64,000 bases of DNA from Allobosea robiniae (GCF_900102525.1 NZ_FNBZ01000003.1:310001-374000), one strand, 5' to 3'; shown: positions 33,618 through 47,756, numbered from the stretch's first letter. A program made the numbers and translations. The notes: generated from the letters alone by a model not told the origin.

Positions 33618-34021
33618 CCCCGGCCGAGAACCTGCCCGCCTGGGCGGCCCTATTGACGGCCGTCCTGGTCCTCCTGGGCGCCGCACTGACCCTGGTCGGC
33701 GCGATCGGAACCCTGCGCTTCGGCAGCTTCTTCGAGCGGGTTCATGCGCCGACGCTCGGCACGAGCTGGGGGACCGGGGCGATCCTGCTTGCGTCGGTCG
33801 TCTGCTTCTCGGCACTGGGATCGCGGCCGATCGTGCACGAGATCATGATCGGCGTCTTCATCACCATCACGACGCCGGTCACGCTCATGCTGCTCGCTCG
33901 CGCGGCGCTTTACCGGGATCGGGTCGAGGACGATGCAAATGTCCCCCCGCGAACCATGCTGCGTCGCCGCAGCGTGAACGCCGCTGCGCCGGAATCGGGA
34001 GACGAGCCGCCGCGCGGATGA
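33614..34021 (+). CDS. mrpG: Na+(K+)/H+ antiporter subunit G
   Basis: The 135-residue protein has three helices and the MrpG motif LRFGSFFERVHAPTLGTSWG followed by EIMIGVFITITTPVTLMLL. It closes the mrpAB-C-D-E-F-G set, so the whole antiporter can be made from this operon, giving Na+ and alkali tolerance or pH homeostasis. The C-terminal 35 residues are hydrophilic and variable. No strong terminator follows; about 165 bases separate it from a tRNA gene on the other strand. Confidence 0.95.
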   Translation: MTPAENLPAWAALLTAVLVLLGAALTLVGAIGTLRFGSFFERVHAPTLGTSWGTGAILLASVVCFSALGSRPIVHEIMIGVFITITTPVTLMLLARAALYRDRVEDDANVPPRTMLRRRSVNAAAPESGDEPPRG

Positions 34022-34133
34022 ACGCGCTCTACGCGGGCAACAGGCGACAAGCTCTCATATGACTTACCTGCCCGGGAGCCCGCGTGCCGGGGCCTGTGCG
34101 CTGTCATGGCCCCATTCTTCGCGGCCCCAAACG

Positions 34134-34160
34134 AAAACGGCCTCCCGGGAGGGAGGCCGT
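34134..34160 (-). terminator. Rho-independent terminator of tRNA-Val
   Basis: On the minus strand ACGGCCTCCC-type arms pair (CGGCCTCCC with GGGAGGCCG) around a short loop and are followed by TTTT. It lies about 27 bases past the tRNA 3' end. Confidence 0.8.
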
Positions 34161-34186
34161 AATCCCCAGCAGACACTGAGGGAAAA

Positions 34187-34261
<75 letters not shown>

Positions 34262-34428
34262 GTCGCCGCTGAAAGCAGCTTCCGGAAGCGTGTCCGGGCC
34301 GTGTTGGCCGCGATCACGCTGCGAGTGAGGGGGGCTATAGCGGCTCGCTTCGCGGGTGGCAAGGCGTTTGCCGCATAAATTCTACAGGGGCTGTCGGCAT
34401 CCACATTCGTGCGATGCCGAACGGCCTT

Positions 34429-34788
34429 TCAGGCGGCCAGCAGCTTCTCGACCTCGTTGACGAGCTCGCGCAGGTGGAAGGGCTTGGAGAGCACCTTCGC
34501 ATCCTTCGGCGTCTGCGAATCGGGGTTGAGCGCCACGGCGGCGAAGCCGGTGATGAACATCACCTTGATGTCGGGATCGAGCTCGGTGGCGCGGCGCGCC
34601 AGCTCGATTCCATCCATCTCCGGCATGACGATATCCGTCAGCAGGAGCTCGAACGGCTCCTCGCGCAGGCGGTTATAAGCCGACAGGCCGTTATCGAAGG
34701 AGGCGACGTCGTAGCCTGCGTTCTGCAGGGCCTTGACCAGGAAGCGACGCATATCGTTATCGTCTTCCGCGAGCAGTATCTTCGTCAT
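34429..34788 (-). CDS. cpdR: Single-domain response regulator CpdR
   Basis: The 119-residue receiver-only protein starts MTKILLAEDDNDMRRFLVKA. It has the phospho-acceptor D52 in LLTDIVMPEMDG, the T/S switch in MFITGFAAVALNPDS and the lysine in VLSKPFHLRELV. It ends in LLAA, the two alanines that CpdR needs for its own ClpXP turnover. In alphaproteobacteria unphosphorylated CpdR directs ClpXP to substrates such as CtrA and PdeA to time the cell cycle; phosphorylation via CckA-ChpT switches it off. It is divergent from the amidohydrolase gene. Confidence 0.95.
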   Translation of the reverse strand: MTKILLAEDDNDMRRFLVKALQNAGYDVASFDNGLSAYNRLREEPFELLLTDIVMPEMDGIELARRATELDPDIKVMFITGFAAVALNPDSQTPKDAKVLSKPFHLRELVNEVEKLLAA

Positions 34789-35016
34789 GGGCCTGATCTG
34801 TTCGTCCCTGAGGCCTGAGTTCGTCTAGCGTCTAGCGTCTGGCGCCCGGCCGAGGCCGGGCCTGGAACGGTTGGGTAGTCACCCGGCCGCACAGTTGGAA
34901 CCATGTCCTTTCATAAGGCAACATCATGGTAAACAACGCGTGAATCCAGCACGGATTTTCCAGGGTTTCGCGACATCGCTTCAACCGTTCAGGTTTGTGT
35001 GCTTCAGTCATTTGCG

Positions 35017-35937
35017 ATGAGCCTGTCCTCAGCCCCTTTCCCGCCCGCGCCGGACGATGTCGTCGCCGAGATCGAGCGGCCGTTCAGCCTGTACCAGCCG
35101 GCTCTCCAGGTCGTGCCGGTGGTGGTCGACGTGCCTCATGCCGGGCGCTGCTATCCCCGCCGCTTCGTCGAGGCGGCGCGCCTGCCCTTGCGCAGCCTCC
35201 GGCGCTCCGAGGACGCCTATGTCGACCGGCTGTTCGCGCAGAGCGTCTCGCTCGGCGCGCCGTTGCTGGTGGCCGAGTTCCCGCGCGCCTATCTCGACGT
35301 GAACCGCGAGCCCTACGAGCTCGATCCGCGCATGTTCGAGGGACGGGTGCCGCCCTTCGCCAATACGCGTTCGATGCGCGTGGCGGGAGGCCTCGGCACC
35401 GTCCCCCGCATCGTCGGCGACGGGCAGGAGATCTATTTCGGGCGGATTCCGGTCCAGGAGGGGCTCGCCCGCATCGAAGAGCTCTACCGGCCCTATCATG
35501 CGGGCCTGCGCAGCCTCGTCCAGCGTACCCAAGGCGTGTTCGGCACCTGCATCCTGGTCGATGCGCATTCGATGCCCTCGGCCGGGCTCGACCGCGACGG
35601 GCTGGCGAAATCGGACATCATCCTCGGCGACCGCTTCGGCACCAGCGCGGCCGGCTACATCATCGACATCGCCGAGCAGGCCTTCACACGGCTGGGCTTC
35701 AGCGTCACCCGCAACCGGCCCTATGCCGGCGGCTTCATTACCGAGCATTACGGCGCGCCCGCCGCTGGGGTGCATGCCTTGCAGATCGAGGTGAACCGCG
35801 CGCTCTACATGAACGAGGCGACGCTGGAGCCGCATGCCGGTTTCGGCGCGGTCGAGCAGGCGATGGCGGCGGTGATGGCCGATTGCTTCGCGCGCTGGAG
35901 CGGCTGGCTCGACGAATGGCGCGAGGCAGCCGAATAG
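35017..35937 (+). CDS. N-formylglutamate amidohydrolase family protein
   Basis: The 306-residue protein has the family motifs VVVDVPHAGRCYPRRF (metal-binding region), the GTVPRIVGDGQEIY segment, ILVDAHSMPS (catalytic/zinc histidine) and HALQIEVNRALYMNE near the end. Members hydrolyse N-formyl-L-glutamate or related N-acyl amino acids. No hut genes are nearby, so the physiological substrate is open. Both an ATG (35017) and a GTG (34999) are possible; the ATG was chosen. Confidence 0.85.
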   Translation: MSLSSAPFPPAPDDVVAEIERPFSLYQPALQVVPVVVDVPHAGRCYPRRFVEAARLPLRSLRRSEDAYVDRLFAQSVSLGAPLLVAEFPRAYLDVNREPYELDPRMFEGRVPPFANTRSMRVAGGLGTVPRIVGDGQEIYFGRIPVQEGLARIEELYRPYHAGLRSLVQRTQGVFGTCILVDAHSMPSAGLDRDGLAKSDIILGDRFGTSAAGYIIDIAEQAFTRLGFSVTRNRPYAGGFITEHYGAPAAGVHALQIEVNRALYMNEATLEPHAGFGAVEQAMAAVMADCFARWSGWLDEWREAAE

Positions 35938-35967
35938 CGGCAGCTGGTGAAGCGGGGGGTCTTTCCA

Positions 35968-36060
35968 AGAAAAAAGGGCCGCACACTTGCGTGGCGGCCC
36001 AAGTCTAGGGAGGAAACGCCCAAGGAGGGCAATGAAGGTTTGAGGTCATCGCCCCTTCGC
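35968..36060 (-). ncRNA. mmgR: Predicted small RNA of the MmgR/suhB (alpha-r8) type
   Basis: A minus-strand unit of about 93 bases runs from a good promoter (36066-36094) to a strong terminator (GGGCCGC/GCGGCCC stem and a T6 run, 35968-36000). An unpaired TTTCCTCCCTAG stretch, able to pair with ribosome-binding sites, lies just before the terminator. That motif and the position next to an inositol-monophosphatase-family (suhB-like) gene match the alphaproteobacterial MmgR/suhB RNA, an Hfq-associated regulator of polyhydroxybutyrate granules in Sinorhizobium. The ends are estimated. Confidence 0.65.
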
Positions 36061-36065
36061 AGTGC

Positions 36066-36094
36066 ACAATATGAGGGTGCGCTGCAAAACGCAA
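36066..36094 (-). promoter_or_regulatory. Promoter of the predicted small RNA
   Basis: On the minus strand, TTGCGT (36089-36094) and TATTGT (36066-36071) are separated by exactly 17 bases. Confidence 0.6.
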
Positions 36095-36246
36095 GTAAAA
36101 TCAGCGGAATCACAGGCGTCATGCGATGGGCGCATGATGCCGAGACGAAAAGGCGGGGTTTCCTGGATATTTCCGCATCCGGCCTCGTCTGAGATGGTCA
36201 ATCTGCGGAGTCGATGCTGCAAAGCAGCAAACTGGAGTGCCTGTTC

Positions 36247-37029
36247 ATGAGCGCAGTCGATTTCGGCGCTTTCGTCGCGGATCTGGCGACGCAGTCTGGC
36301 CGGGCGATCCTGCCCTTCTTCCGGGCGCTGCATGCGACGGAGGACAAGTCGCGGGGCGGGGTGTTCGATCCCGTGACCGAGGGCGACCGCGCCGGCGAAT
36401 CGGTGATGCGCCACATGATCAAGCGGCAGTTCCCGGCGCATGGCGTGCTCGGCGAGGAATTCGGCAGCGAGAACACCGATGCCGAATATGTCTGGGTGCT
36501 CGATCCGATCGACGGCACGCGCGCCTTCATCTCCGGCATTCCGGTCTGGGGCACGCTGATCGGGCTGACGCGCAACGGCGTGCCGGTCTACGGCATGATG
36601 CACCAGCCCTTCTCGGGCGAGCGCTATTCCGGCGACGGGCGCGAGGCGCGCTATGAGGGGCCGGGCGGGCCGAAGAAGCTCAGGACCCGCCAGACCACCG
36701 ATTTCGCCACGGCGACGCTGATGACGACCTCGCCCGCCCTGTTCAAGGGCGCGGAGGCGAAGGCCTTCGCCCGCGTGGAGAAGGAGGTCCGGCTCTCGCG
36801 CTATGGCTGCGATTGCTACGCCTATTGCATGCTCGCTGCCGGCCATGTCGATCTCGTGATCGAGAGCGGCCTCAAGCCCTATGACATCGTCGCGCTGATC
36901 CCGATCATCGAGGGCGCTGGCGGCATCGTCACCTCATGGGACGGCGGCAGCGCTGCCGGGGGCGGGCGCATCCTCGCGGCCGGCAGCAAGGCGCTGCATG
37001 AGGCCGCCATGGCCCTGCTCGCCGGCTGA
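36247..37029 (+). CDS. hisN: Inositol monophosphatase family; probable histidinol-phosphatase
   Basis: The 260-residue protein has the lithium-sensitive phosphatase metal sites GVLGEEFG, WVLDPIDGTRAFISGIP and the C-terminal ESGLKPYDIVALIPIIEGAGG. The YGCDCYAYCMLAAGHVDLVIE stretch (split near residues 190-211) is characteristic of the HisN-type histidinol-phosphatase branch, which removes phosphate from histidinol phosphate in histidine synthesis. The ATG at 36247 was chosen over an upstream in-frame start. Its last 96 bases overlap the end of the convergent hydrolase gene. Confidence 0.85.
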   Translation: MSAVDFGAFVADLATQSGRAILPFFRALHATEDKSRGGVFDPVTEGDRAGESVMRHMIKRQFPAHGVLGEEFGSENTDAEYVWVLDPIDGTRAFISGIPVWGTLIGLTRNGVPVYGMMHQPFSGERYSGDGREARYEGPGGPKKLRTRQTTDFATATLMTTSPALFKGAEAKAFARVEKEVRLSRYGCDCYAYCMLAAGHVDLVIESGLKPYDIVALIPIIEGAGGIVTSWDGGSAAGGGRILAAGSKALHEAAMALLAG

Positions 37030-37989
37030 GCCCGGCAGGGCCTGGTCCTCGCCGGGGATGAAGGCGTCGAAGGCGGCCCAGAACTGGGCGCGGATCGCGT
37101 CGCTTTCCATCAGGATCTCGTGGCGCGCGGTCGGCAGGACCAGCGCCGATCCGGTCTTGAGCCGCGCCGCGAAGCGCTCGATCGCGGGCGTCGAGACCAC
37201 CGGGTCGCGGCCGGCGGCGATGATCAGGGTCGGTATCTTTACCTCCAGCGCTGCAGAAGGCGCGGCGAGGCGAGCGATCAGGCGGAAGGCGGTCCTGATC
37301 CAGGCAATGGTCGGGTCGCCGATGCTGAGATCGCGCGCCGCGGCCGAGAGCGCGGCGTTGCGGGCATAGCGCATGGGATCGCTGGTCAGGCGGTTGCCCT
37401 CGAAGGGCTTGGTCGCGATCGCGGTGTCGCCGCCGCCCGGCACGAAAGCCCGGCCGAAGCCGAGCCAGTAGAGCAGGCTCGCTAGGATCTTCGCCCGGCC
37501 GGGATGCGCGATCATCGCGATGCCGAGCATCGGCGCGAGCGCGACCATGCGCGAGACCGGCAAGGCATTCGAGCGTGCGGCGTCGAGGCAGAGCGCAGCA
37601 CCCATCGAATGGGAGAGGACGAAATAGGGCGGGGGCAGCTTCGCCTGCATCTCGGCCATCGCCAGCGCCAGATCGGCCTCGTAATGCCTGAGACGCCCGA
37701 CATGGCCCTTGCGCGTGCGGCGGACGAAGCGTTGCGAGCCGCCCTGGCCGCGCCAGTCGAAAGAGAGGACGTGGAAGCCGCGGCGACGCAGCTCCGCGAC
37801 GGTCTCGCTGTAGCGCTCGATGAACTCGGCCCGGCCCTGCACGACGACGATGGTGCCGCGCACCGGCTTCACCGTCGGGCGCCAGCTGGCGAAACGCAAG
37901 GAGGCGCCGTCGCGAGTCGTGGCGAGCCAGGTCTTGCCATGCCCGGGAACGGGATAATCCGGATCGGCGAAAAAGGCGGCCTCGGCCAT
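36934..37989 (-). CDS. Alpha/beta hydrolase (lysophospholipase/monoacylglycerol-lipase-like)
   Basis: The 351-residue serine hydrolase has an oxyanion strand VVVQGRAEFIERYSE, the nucleophile elbow LSHSMGAALCL, the late Asp in LIIAAGRDPVVS and the catalytic His in TARHEILMESD. This is the pattern of PldB/monoacylglycerol-lipase-like enzymes acting on membrane lipids. About 40 residues after the catalytic domain (GEDQALPGSAGEQGHGG onward) are encoded across the hisN 3' end. The ATG at 37989 was chosen; a TTG lies one codon earlier. Confidence 0.85.
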   Translation of the reverse strand: MAEAAFFADPDYPVPGHGKTWLATTRDGASLRFASWRPTVKPVRGTIVVVQGRAEFIERYSETVAELRRRGFHVLSFDWRGQGGSQRFVRRTRKGHVGRLRHYEADLALAMAEMQAKLPPPYFVLSHSMGAALCLDAARSNALPVSRMVALAPMLGIAMIAHPGRAKILASLLYWLGFGRAFVPGGGDTAIATKPFEGNRLTSDPMRYARNAALSAAARDLSIGDPTIAWIRTAFRLIARLAAPSAALEVKIPTLIIAAGRDPVVSTPAIERFAARLKTGSALVLPTARHEILMESDAIRAQFWAAFDAFIPGEDQALPGSAGEQGHGGLMQRLAAGREDAPAPGSAAAVP

Positions 37990-38127
37990 CAAGTGCTCCG
38001 CATCGCGGCTGCAGTATCGAACGCGGCCGCCGCATGCTCGATATCCTGCACCGGATATCCTGCGAAAACATGTCGGTGCGCTTAAAAAGAAATGCGAGGG
38101 CTGATTTCGCAGCTGAAGAAAGCCGCT

Positions 38128-38155
38128 CTTGAAATGCCCGAGCGCCTCCCCAGAT
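38128..38155 (+). promoter_or_regulatory. Heat-shock (RpoH) promoter of the hsp20 gene
   Basis: CTTGAAA (38128-38134) and CCCCAGAT (38148-38155) are separated by 13 bases, close to the sigma-32 consensus. No vegetative promoter is obvious. Confidence 0.6.
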
Positions 38156-38161
38156 CAGGTC

Positions 38162-38254
38162 TGCGCAGGCCGGAACCGGCTGCGCGAAAGCAACCAGGGT
38201 CCGCGCTCAGGCGAGGCGGGCCGACCCCATTGTCGCTTCTTCGGAGGACATACC
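38162..38254 (+). promoter_or_regulatory. ROSE-type RNA thermometer in the hsp20 leader
   Basis: The leader of about 92 bases ends in a hairpin in which TCGCT-TCT pairs across TTCG with the ribosome site GGAGGA (38243-38248). The TCGCT motif fits the conserved U(U/C)GCU of ROSE elements, and upstream GC-rich arms could form the preceding hairpins. Melting on heating would free the ribosome site. The fold was assigned by eye. Confidence 0.65.
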
Positions 38255-38725
38255 ATGCGTCATTTCGACCTTTCCCCGCTCTATCGCTCGACCGTCGGCT
38301 TCGACCGTCTGTTCAATCTCCTCGACCAGGCGACGAGCAACGAAGCCGCCCCGAGCTACCCGCCCTATAATATCGAGCGGACCGCCGAGAACGCCTACCG
38401 CATCACCATCGCGGTTGCGGGCTTCGGCGAGGGTGACCTCTCCATCGAATCCAAGGAAAACGCGCTGACCGTCAAGGGCGAGAAGCAGCTCGTCGAGGGC
38501 GCCGAGAAGCGCGAGGTCCTGCATCAGGGCATCGCCGCGCGCGCCTTCGAGCGTCGCTTCCAGCTTGCCGATTATGTGCAGGTGACCGGCGCCAGCCTGG
38601 AGAACGGCCTGCTGCATATCGACCTCGTGCGCGAGATCCCCGAGGCCAAGAAGCCGCGCCAGATCGCGATCGGCACCGGCGGTTCGGCCAAGGTCCTCGA
38701 GGCCAAGGTCGCTAAGGCTGCGTAA
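38255..38725 (+). CDS. Small heat shock protein, Hsp20/IbpA family
   Basis: The 156-residue alpha-crystallin-domain protein starts MRHFDLSPLYRSTVGFDRLF and has PPYNIERTAENAYRITIAVAG at the domain start (split near residues 37-58). ARAFERRFQLADYV and the NGLLHIDLVREIPEAKKP end complete the IbpA-type pattern, the last holding the oligomerisation I-x-I-like segment. It holds unfolding proteins for refolding by DnaK and ClpB. Control is by an RpoH-like promoter and a thermometer leader, and a terminator follows. Confidence 0.95.
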   Translation: MRHFDLSPLYRSTVGFDRLFNLLDQATSNEAAPSYPPYNIERTAENAYRITIAVAGFGEGDLSIESKENALTVKGEKQLVEGAEKREVLHQGIAARAFERRFQLADYVQVTGASLENGLLHIDLVREIPEAKKPRQIAIGTGGSAKVLEAKVAKAA

Positions 38726-38753
38726 CCAGCGTCCAGCTTTCGATGAAAGCGAA

Positions 38754-38780
38754 AGGCTCCCGGAAACGGGAGCCTTTTTT
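38754..38780 (+). terminator. Rho-independent terminator of the hsp20 gene
   Basis: AGGCTCCCG and CGGGAGCCT pair around a short AAA-containing loop and are followed by T6. It lies 29 bases past the stop. Confidence 0.9.
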
Positions 38781-38789
38781 GTTGGCCGG

Positions 38790-39749
38790 TCAGTTCATCG
38801 GCGCGACGGGGGCGATCGGCGTCTCAGGCTTGGGCGTCGATGGCGTCGGGTCGTTCTGCTGCACCGGCGGGATAGCCGGAGCCTCGGGCGCGGGCGCAGC
38901 TGTCGAGAGCGGCGGCTTGCGGTCGGTGCCTTCGGTATTCCGCACATCGCTGGGATTGACGAGCTTCGGCTTGTCGGCGCCGGTCTCCGGATCGGTCGTG
39001 CCGGGGGATGGCTCCGCCGGCTTGGCGGGCTGCGGTGGCACGGCGGTTGCCGGAGCGCTGGCCTCGGCCGGTCCGGTTTCCGCGGGCTTCGCCGGTTCGG
39101 GTGCCGGCGGCGCGGCGGGGGAGGGCGGTGAGGTGGTCGCGGGCGCGCTCGCTTCTGCCGGCGGCGTTTCCGCTGGCTGGACAGGCTCGGGTGCCGGCGG
39201 CGCGGCCGGCGAGGGCATCACGGTTGTCGCCGGGGCGCTGGCTTCCGCCGGGCCCTTCAGTTCGGCCGGGCGTTCGGGCGGCTGGGGCACGAGGCGCTGG
39301 CGCGGCGGAGCGTGCTCCTCGCGCGGATCGGCGCGGGCGACGCTGGGAGCAGCCGGCTGCCCGCGCAGGGGAATGCGGCGGATCAAGTCGCCGGCATAGG
39401 CGTCGAGGATCAGGCGTTGGCGCTGGCCACCGGCGGTGACGCCGTCGACGATATAAGTGTCGTTGCGCCGGATCGAACGCTCGATCCGGACGAGCCCGTA
39501 ACGGCGGGCGGCGATGCCATTGACCGAATAGGCGGAGACGGCAGCCGGAGCACGCGGCACTGCAACCGGTGGGCGCGGAGCGTATCCGTAATCATAACGA
39601 TAGCCGTAGCCATAGGCCGGGTAGGGATCGTACCCGTCGTCATAATAGTAGTACTGCGCGCTGGCGGCGCCCGCCATGCCGGCCATTGCGCCGGCCACGA
39701 CCAGGCCCATCAGCGCGATGCGCCCCGGTGCGGTCGAACGATCTGCCAT
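38790..39749 (-). CDS. Exported proline/alanine-rich repeat protein
   Basis: The 319-residue protein has a signal peptide (ALMGLVVAGAMAGMAGAASAQ), then a tyrosine/glycine/proline-rich region (YYYYDDGYDPYPAYGYGY). A small folded part follows (YGLVRIERSIRRNDTYIVDGV, residues about 80-130), and a long disordered tail has roughly three imperfect 28-residue units (PAEASAPATT...PAAPPAPEP). The tail probably spans the envelope; the folded part is unidentified. The ATG at 39749 starts the signal peptide. It converges on the hsp20 terminator. Confidence 0.7.
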   Translation of the reverse strand: MADRSTAPGRIALMGLVVAGAMAGMAGAASAQYYYYDDGYDPYPAYGYGYRYDYGYAPRPPVAVPRAPAAVSAYSVNGIAARRYGLVRIERSIRRNDTYIVDGVTAGGQRQRLILDAYAGDLIRRIPLRGQPAAPSVARADPREEHAPPRQRLVPQPPERPAELKGPAEASAPATTVMPSPAAPPAPEPVQPAETPPAEASAPATTSPPSPAAPPAPEPAKPAETGPAEASAPATAVPPQPAKPAEPSPGTTDPETGADKPKLVNPSDVRNTEGTDRKPPLSTAAPAPEAPAIPPVQQNDPTPSTPKPETPIAPVAPMN

Positions 39750-39842
39750 GCCAAATTCCCTTAACGAATGACTATTCGACACTTAGTCTTGTTAGGGATT
39801 GCGGCGGGCGTGGGGCTGGAAACGCGGCGCAAATACGCCCGC

Positions 39843-40898
39843 TCAGCCAGCGATCGCGGCGATCAGGGCCTCGACATGCTCCGCTTCCGTCGCGAAGGAC
39901 ATGACGAAGCGGCCGACGACCTCGCCCTCCTTGAGGGGGGCTTCCGGCGGCAGCGAGCGCGCGGACCAGTCGTAATAGCCGATGCCGGCGGTCTTCAGGC
40001 GCTCCTGCACGGCGGGCGGCAGAACCAGGAAGACCTCGTTCGCCTGACAGGGCCAGGCGAGGCGCGCCTCGCCCCCTTGCGCGACCGAATCCGCCAGGCG
40101 TTTGGCCCGGGTATTGGCGTGGCGGGCGAGGTCGAGCCAGTGATCGTGGGCAAGCAGGCCTTCGAACTGGGCGCCGAGCACGCGGCCCTTCGAGAGCGTC
40201 TGGCCGGCGCGCTTGCGTCGCCATTTCATTTCCTCGGCCTCTGCCGGGTCGAAGAAGATCACGGCTTCGGCCGCGAGCGCGCCGTTCTTGGTGCCGCCGA
40301 AGGAGAGGACGTCGACGCCGGCCTTCCAGGTGATCTCGGCCGGCGTGCAGCCGAGCGTGACCAGCGCGTTGGCGAAGCGGGCGCCGTCCATGTGGAGCTT
40401 CAGGCCGCGCGGCGTCACGGCCTCCTTCAGGGCGCGCACCTCGGCCGGCGTGTAGATGGTGCCGCATTCGGTCGCCTGCGTGATCGTCAGCACCTGCGCC
40501 TGGACCTGATGGAAATCGCCGGCGCGCAGATGCGAGAGCGCCTTCGTCACCGCTTCCGGCGTCAGCTTGGCGCCGGTGCCGGGCAGGTCGACCAGCTTGG
40601 CGCCGTTGGTGAAGAACTCCGGCGCGCCGCATTCGTCCTCGACGACATGCGCCTCCTCATGGGTGAGGACCGCGCCCCAGGGCTTGACGATGCTGGCGAG
40701 CGCGAGCGCATTCGCCGCCGTGCCGGTCAGGACGAGGAAGACCGCGACCTCGCGCTCGAAGATCGCGGCGAAGCGCTCCTCGACGCGCTGCGTCCAGTCA
40801 TCCTTGCCATAGGGGGCGGCGGCGCCGGCATTGGCAGCGGCGAGAGCGGCCATGACGCGGGGGCTGGCGGCGGCGGTGTTGTCGCTGAAGAAATCCAT
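39843..40898 (-). CDS. Low-specificity L-threonine aldolase family enzyme
   Basis: The 351-residue PLP fold-type I protein starts MDFFSDNTAAASPRVMAALA. It has the family segments VFLVLTGTAANALALASI, the EEAHVVEDECGAPEF loop, HMDGARFANALVTLG and the PLP lysine in LSFGGTKNGAL. Members cleave L-threonine or L-allo-threonine to glycine and acetaldehyde, and related beta-hydroxy amino acids. The ATG at 40898 gives standard length; an upstream in-frame start to 40934 is unlikely. Confidence 0.9.
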   Translation of the reverse strand: MDFFSDNTAAASPRVMAALAAANAGAAAPYGKDDWTQRVEERFAAIFEREVAVFLVLTGTAANALALASIVKPWGAVLTHEEAHVVEDECGAPEFFTNGAKLVDLPGTGAKLTPEAVTKALSHLRAGDFHQVQAQVLTITQATECGTIYTPAEVRALKEAVTPRGLKLHMDGARFANALVTLGCTPAEITWKAGVDVLSFGGTKNGALAAEAVIFFDPAEAEEMKWRRKRAGQTLSKGRVLGAQFEGLLAHDHWLDLARHANTRAKRLADSVAQGGEARLAWPCQANEVFLVLPPAVQERLKTAGIGYYDWSARSLPPEAPLKEGEVVGRFVMSFATEAEHVEALIAAIAG

Positions 40899-41068
40899 GA
40901 TTTGAGGGTTAGGCGGATGGCGCTTTCCTGCCAAGCGGCACCGGCGGAGAGGGGGCTTGCGCGCTGCGCCGGACGGATTCGCGCGAACGCTTCAAAAACA
41001 AGAACCGGGCTGCCTGAGTCAGGCTTTCGTTCCGGAAATGTCTGGTACGGATTCGATTTTGCAATAAA

Positions 41069-41088
41069 ATTTCGCTGCAGCGCGAAAT
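41069..41088. promoter_or_regulatory. Inverted repeat upstream of gltB, candidate operator
   Basis: ATTTCGC and GCGAAAT are separated by 6 bases. The AT-edged dyad is of the kind bound by Lrp/AsnC-type regulators, which control gltBD in enterics; the binder here is unknown. Confidence 0.4.
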
Positions 41089-41133
41089 CGGCGCTTGTGC
41101 GTAGATTGGAATTCTGGCAAGTTCATCGCAATA

Positions 41134-41157
41134 GGACAGTGTTGCTGTCCCATTTTT
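41134..41157 (+). terminator. Terminator-like hairpin in the gltB leader
   Basis: GGACAG and CTGTCC pair around five bases, followed by CA and then T5. It is 350 bases upstream of gltB and downstream of no plus-strand gene, so an attenuator is possible. Confidence 0.45.
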
Positions 41158-41512
41158 CACCGCGCCGACCAAAAGCTGCTCTAGCTGAAGGTCGCGCCGT
41201 CGCAGCGGAGCGGAGCATGACGAAGGGCCGGGCTACCAACGCCAAAGCCAATCGCACGCGCGCCGTCCGTAAAACGACGGCCTGAAGACAGGCGCGAACG
41301 GGCGAGGCACGCCCGAGGCGCCTGCGGAGGACGCGGGCGCGGTGGAAACAAAGCGCAAGCAGAGCCTCCAAAAAGACGACGGCCGGACCGCCTTGGCCCC
41401 ACCTTGCTGCCGACTTGCTGTCGGCACTGAGGGCCGCAGCGGTCAGGATCATGGACTGACGGGTCTCCCTGCCGGCGCAAGCTCGCGGGGTTCTGGGAAG
41501 CGGGGTTTGACG

Positions 41513-46201
<4,689 letters not shown>

Positions 46202-46300
46202 GCGAACGCCACCCCGCCGGGGCCGTCACGGTCCCGGCATCTCGATCAGGTTAAGGCACGCGCACGGGGACGTACCCGCGCACACGGCGAGAGAAACGGC

Positions 46301-47725
<1,425 letters not shown>

Positions 47726-47756
47726 GGCAGGCGCCAGCCCTTATACCCCTGAGCGT

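Larger units (their letters stand above)
40899..41512 (+). other. 614-base upstream region of gltB
   Basis: This is the longest gene-free stretch. It contains an inverted repeat ATTTCGC-N6-GCGAAAT (41069-41088), a terminator-like hairpin (41134-41157) and a possible very basic 22-codon ORF (41217-41285). No recognised riboswitch was seen. The right half is GC-rich and otherwise featureless. Confidence 0.6.

Noticed and set aside
34022..34186. Terminator for mrpG on the plus strand
   Set aside because: The hairpin here has its T tract on the minus strand only, so it serves the tRNA gene.
38790..39749. Tandem repeats read as a CRISPR or minisatellite
   Set aside because: The DNA repeats are in-frame coding units of a Pro/Ala-rich tail with no regular spacers.
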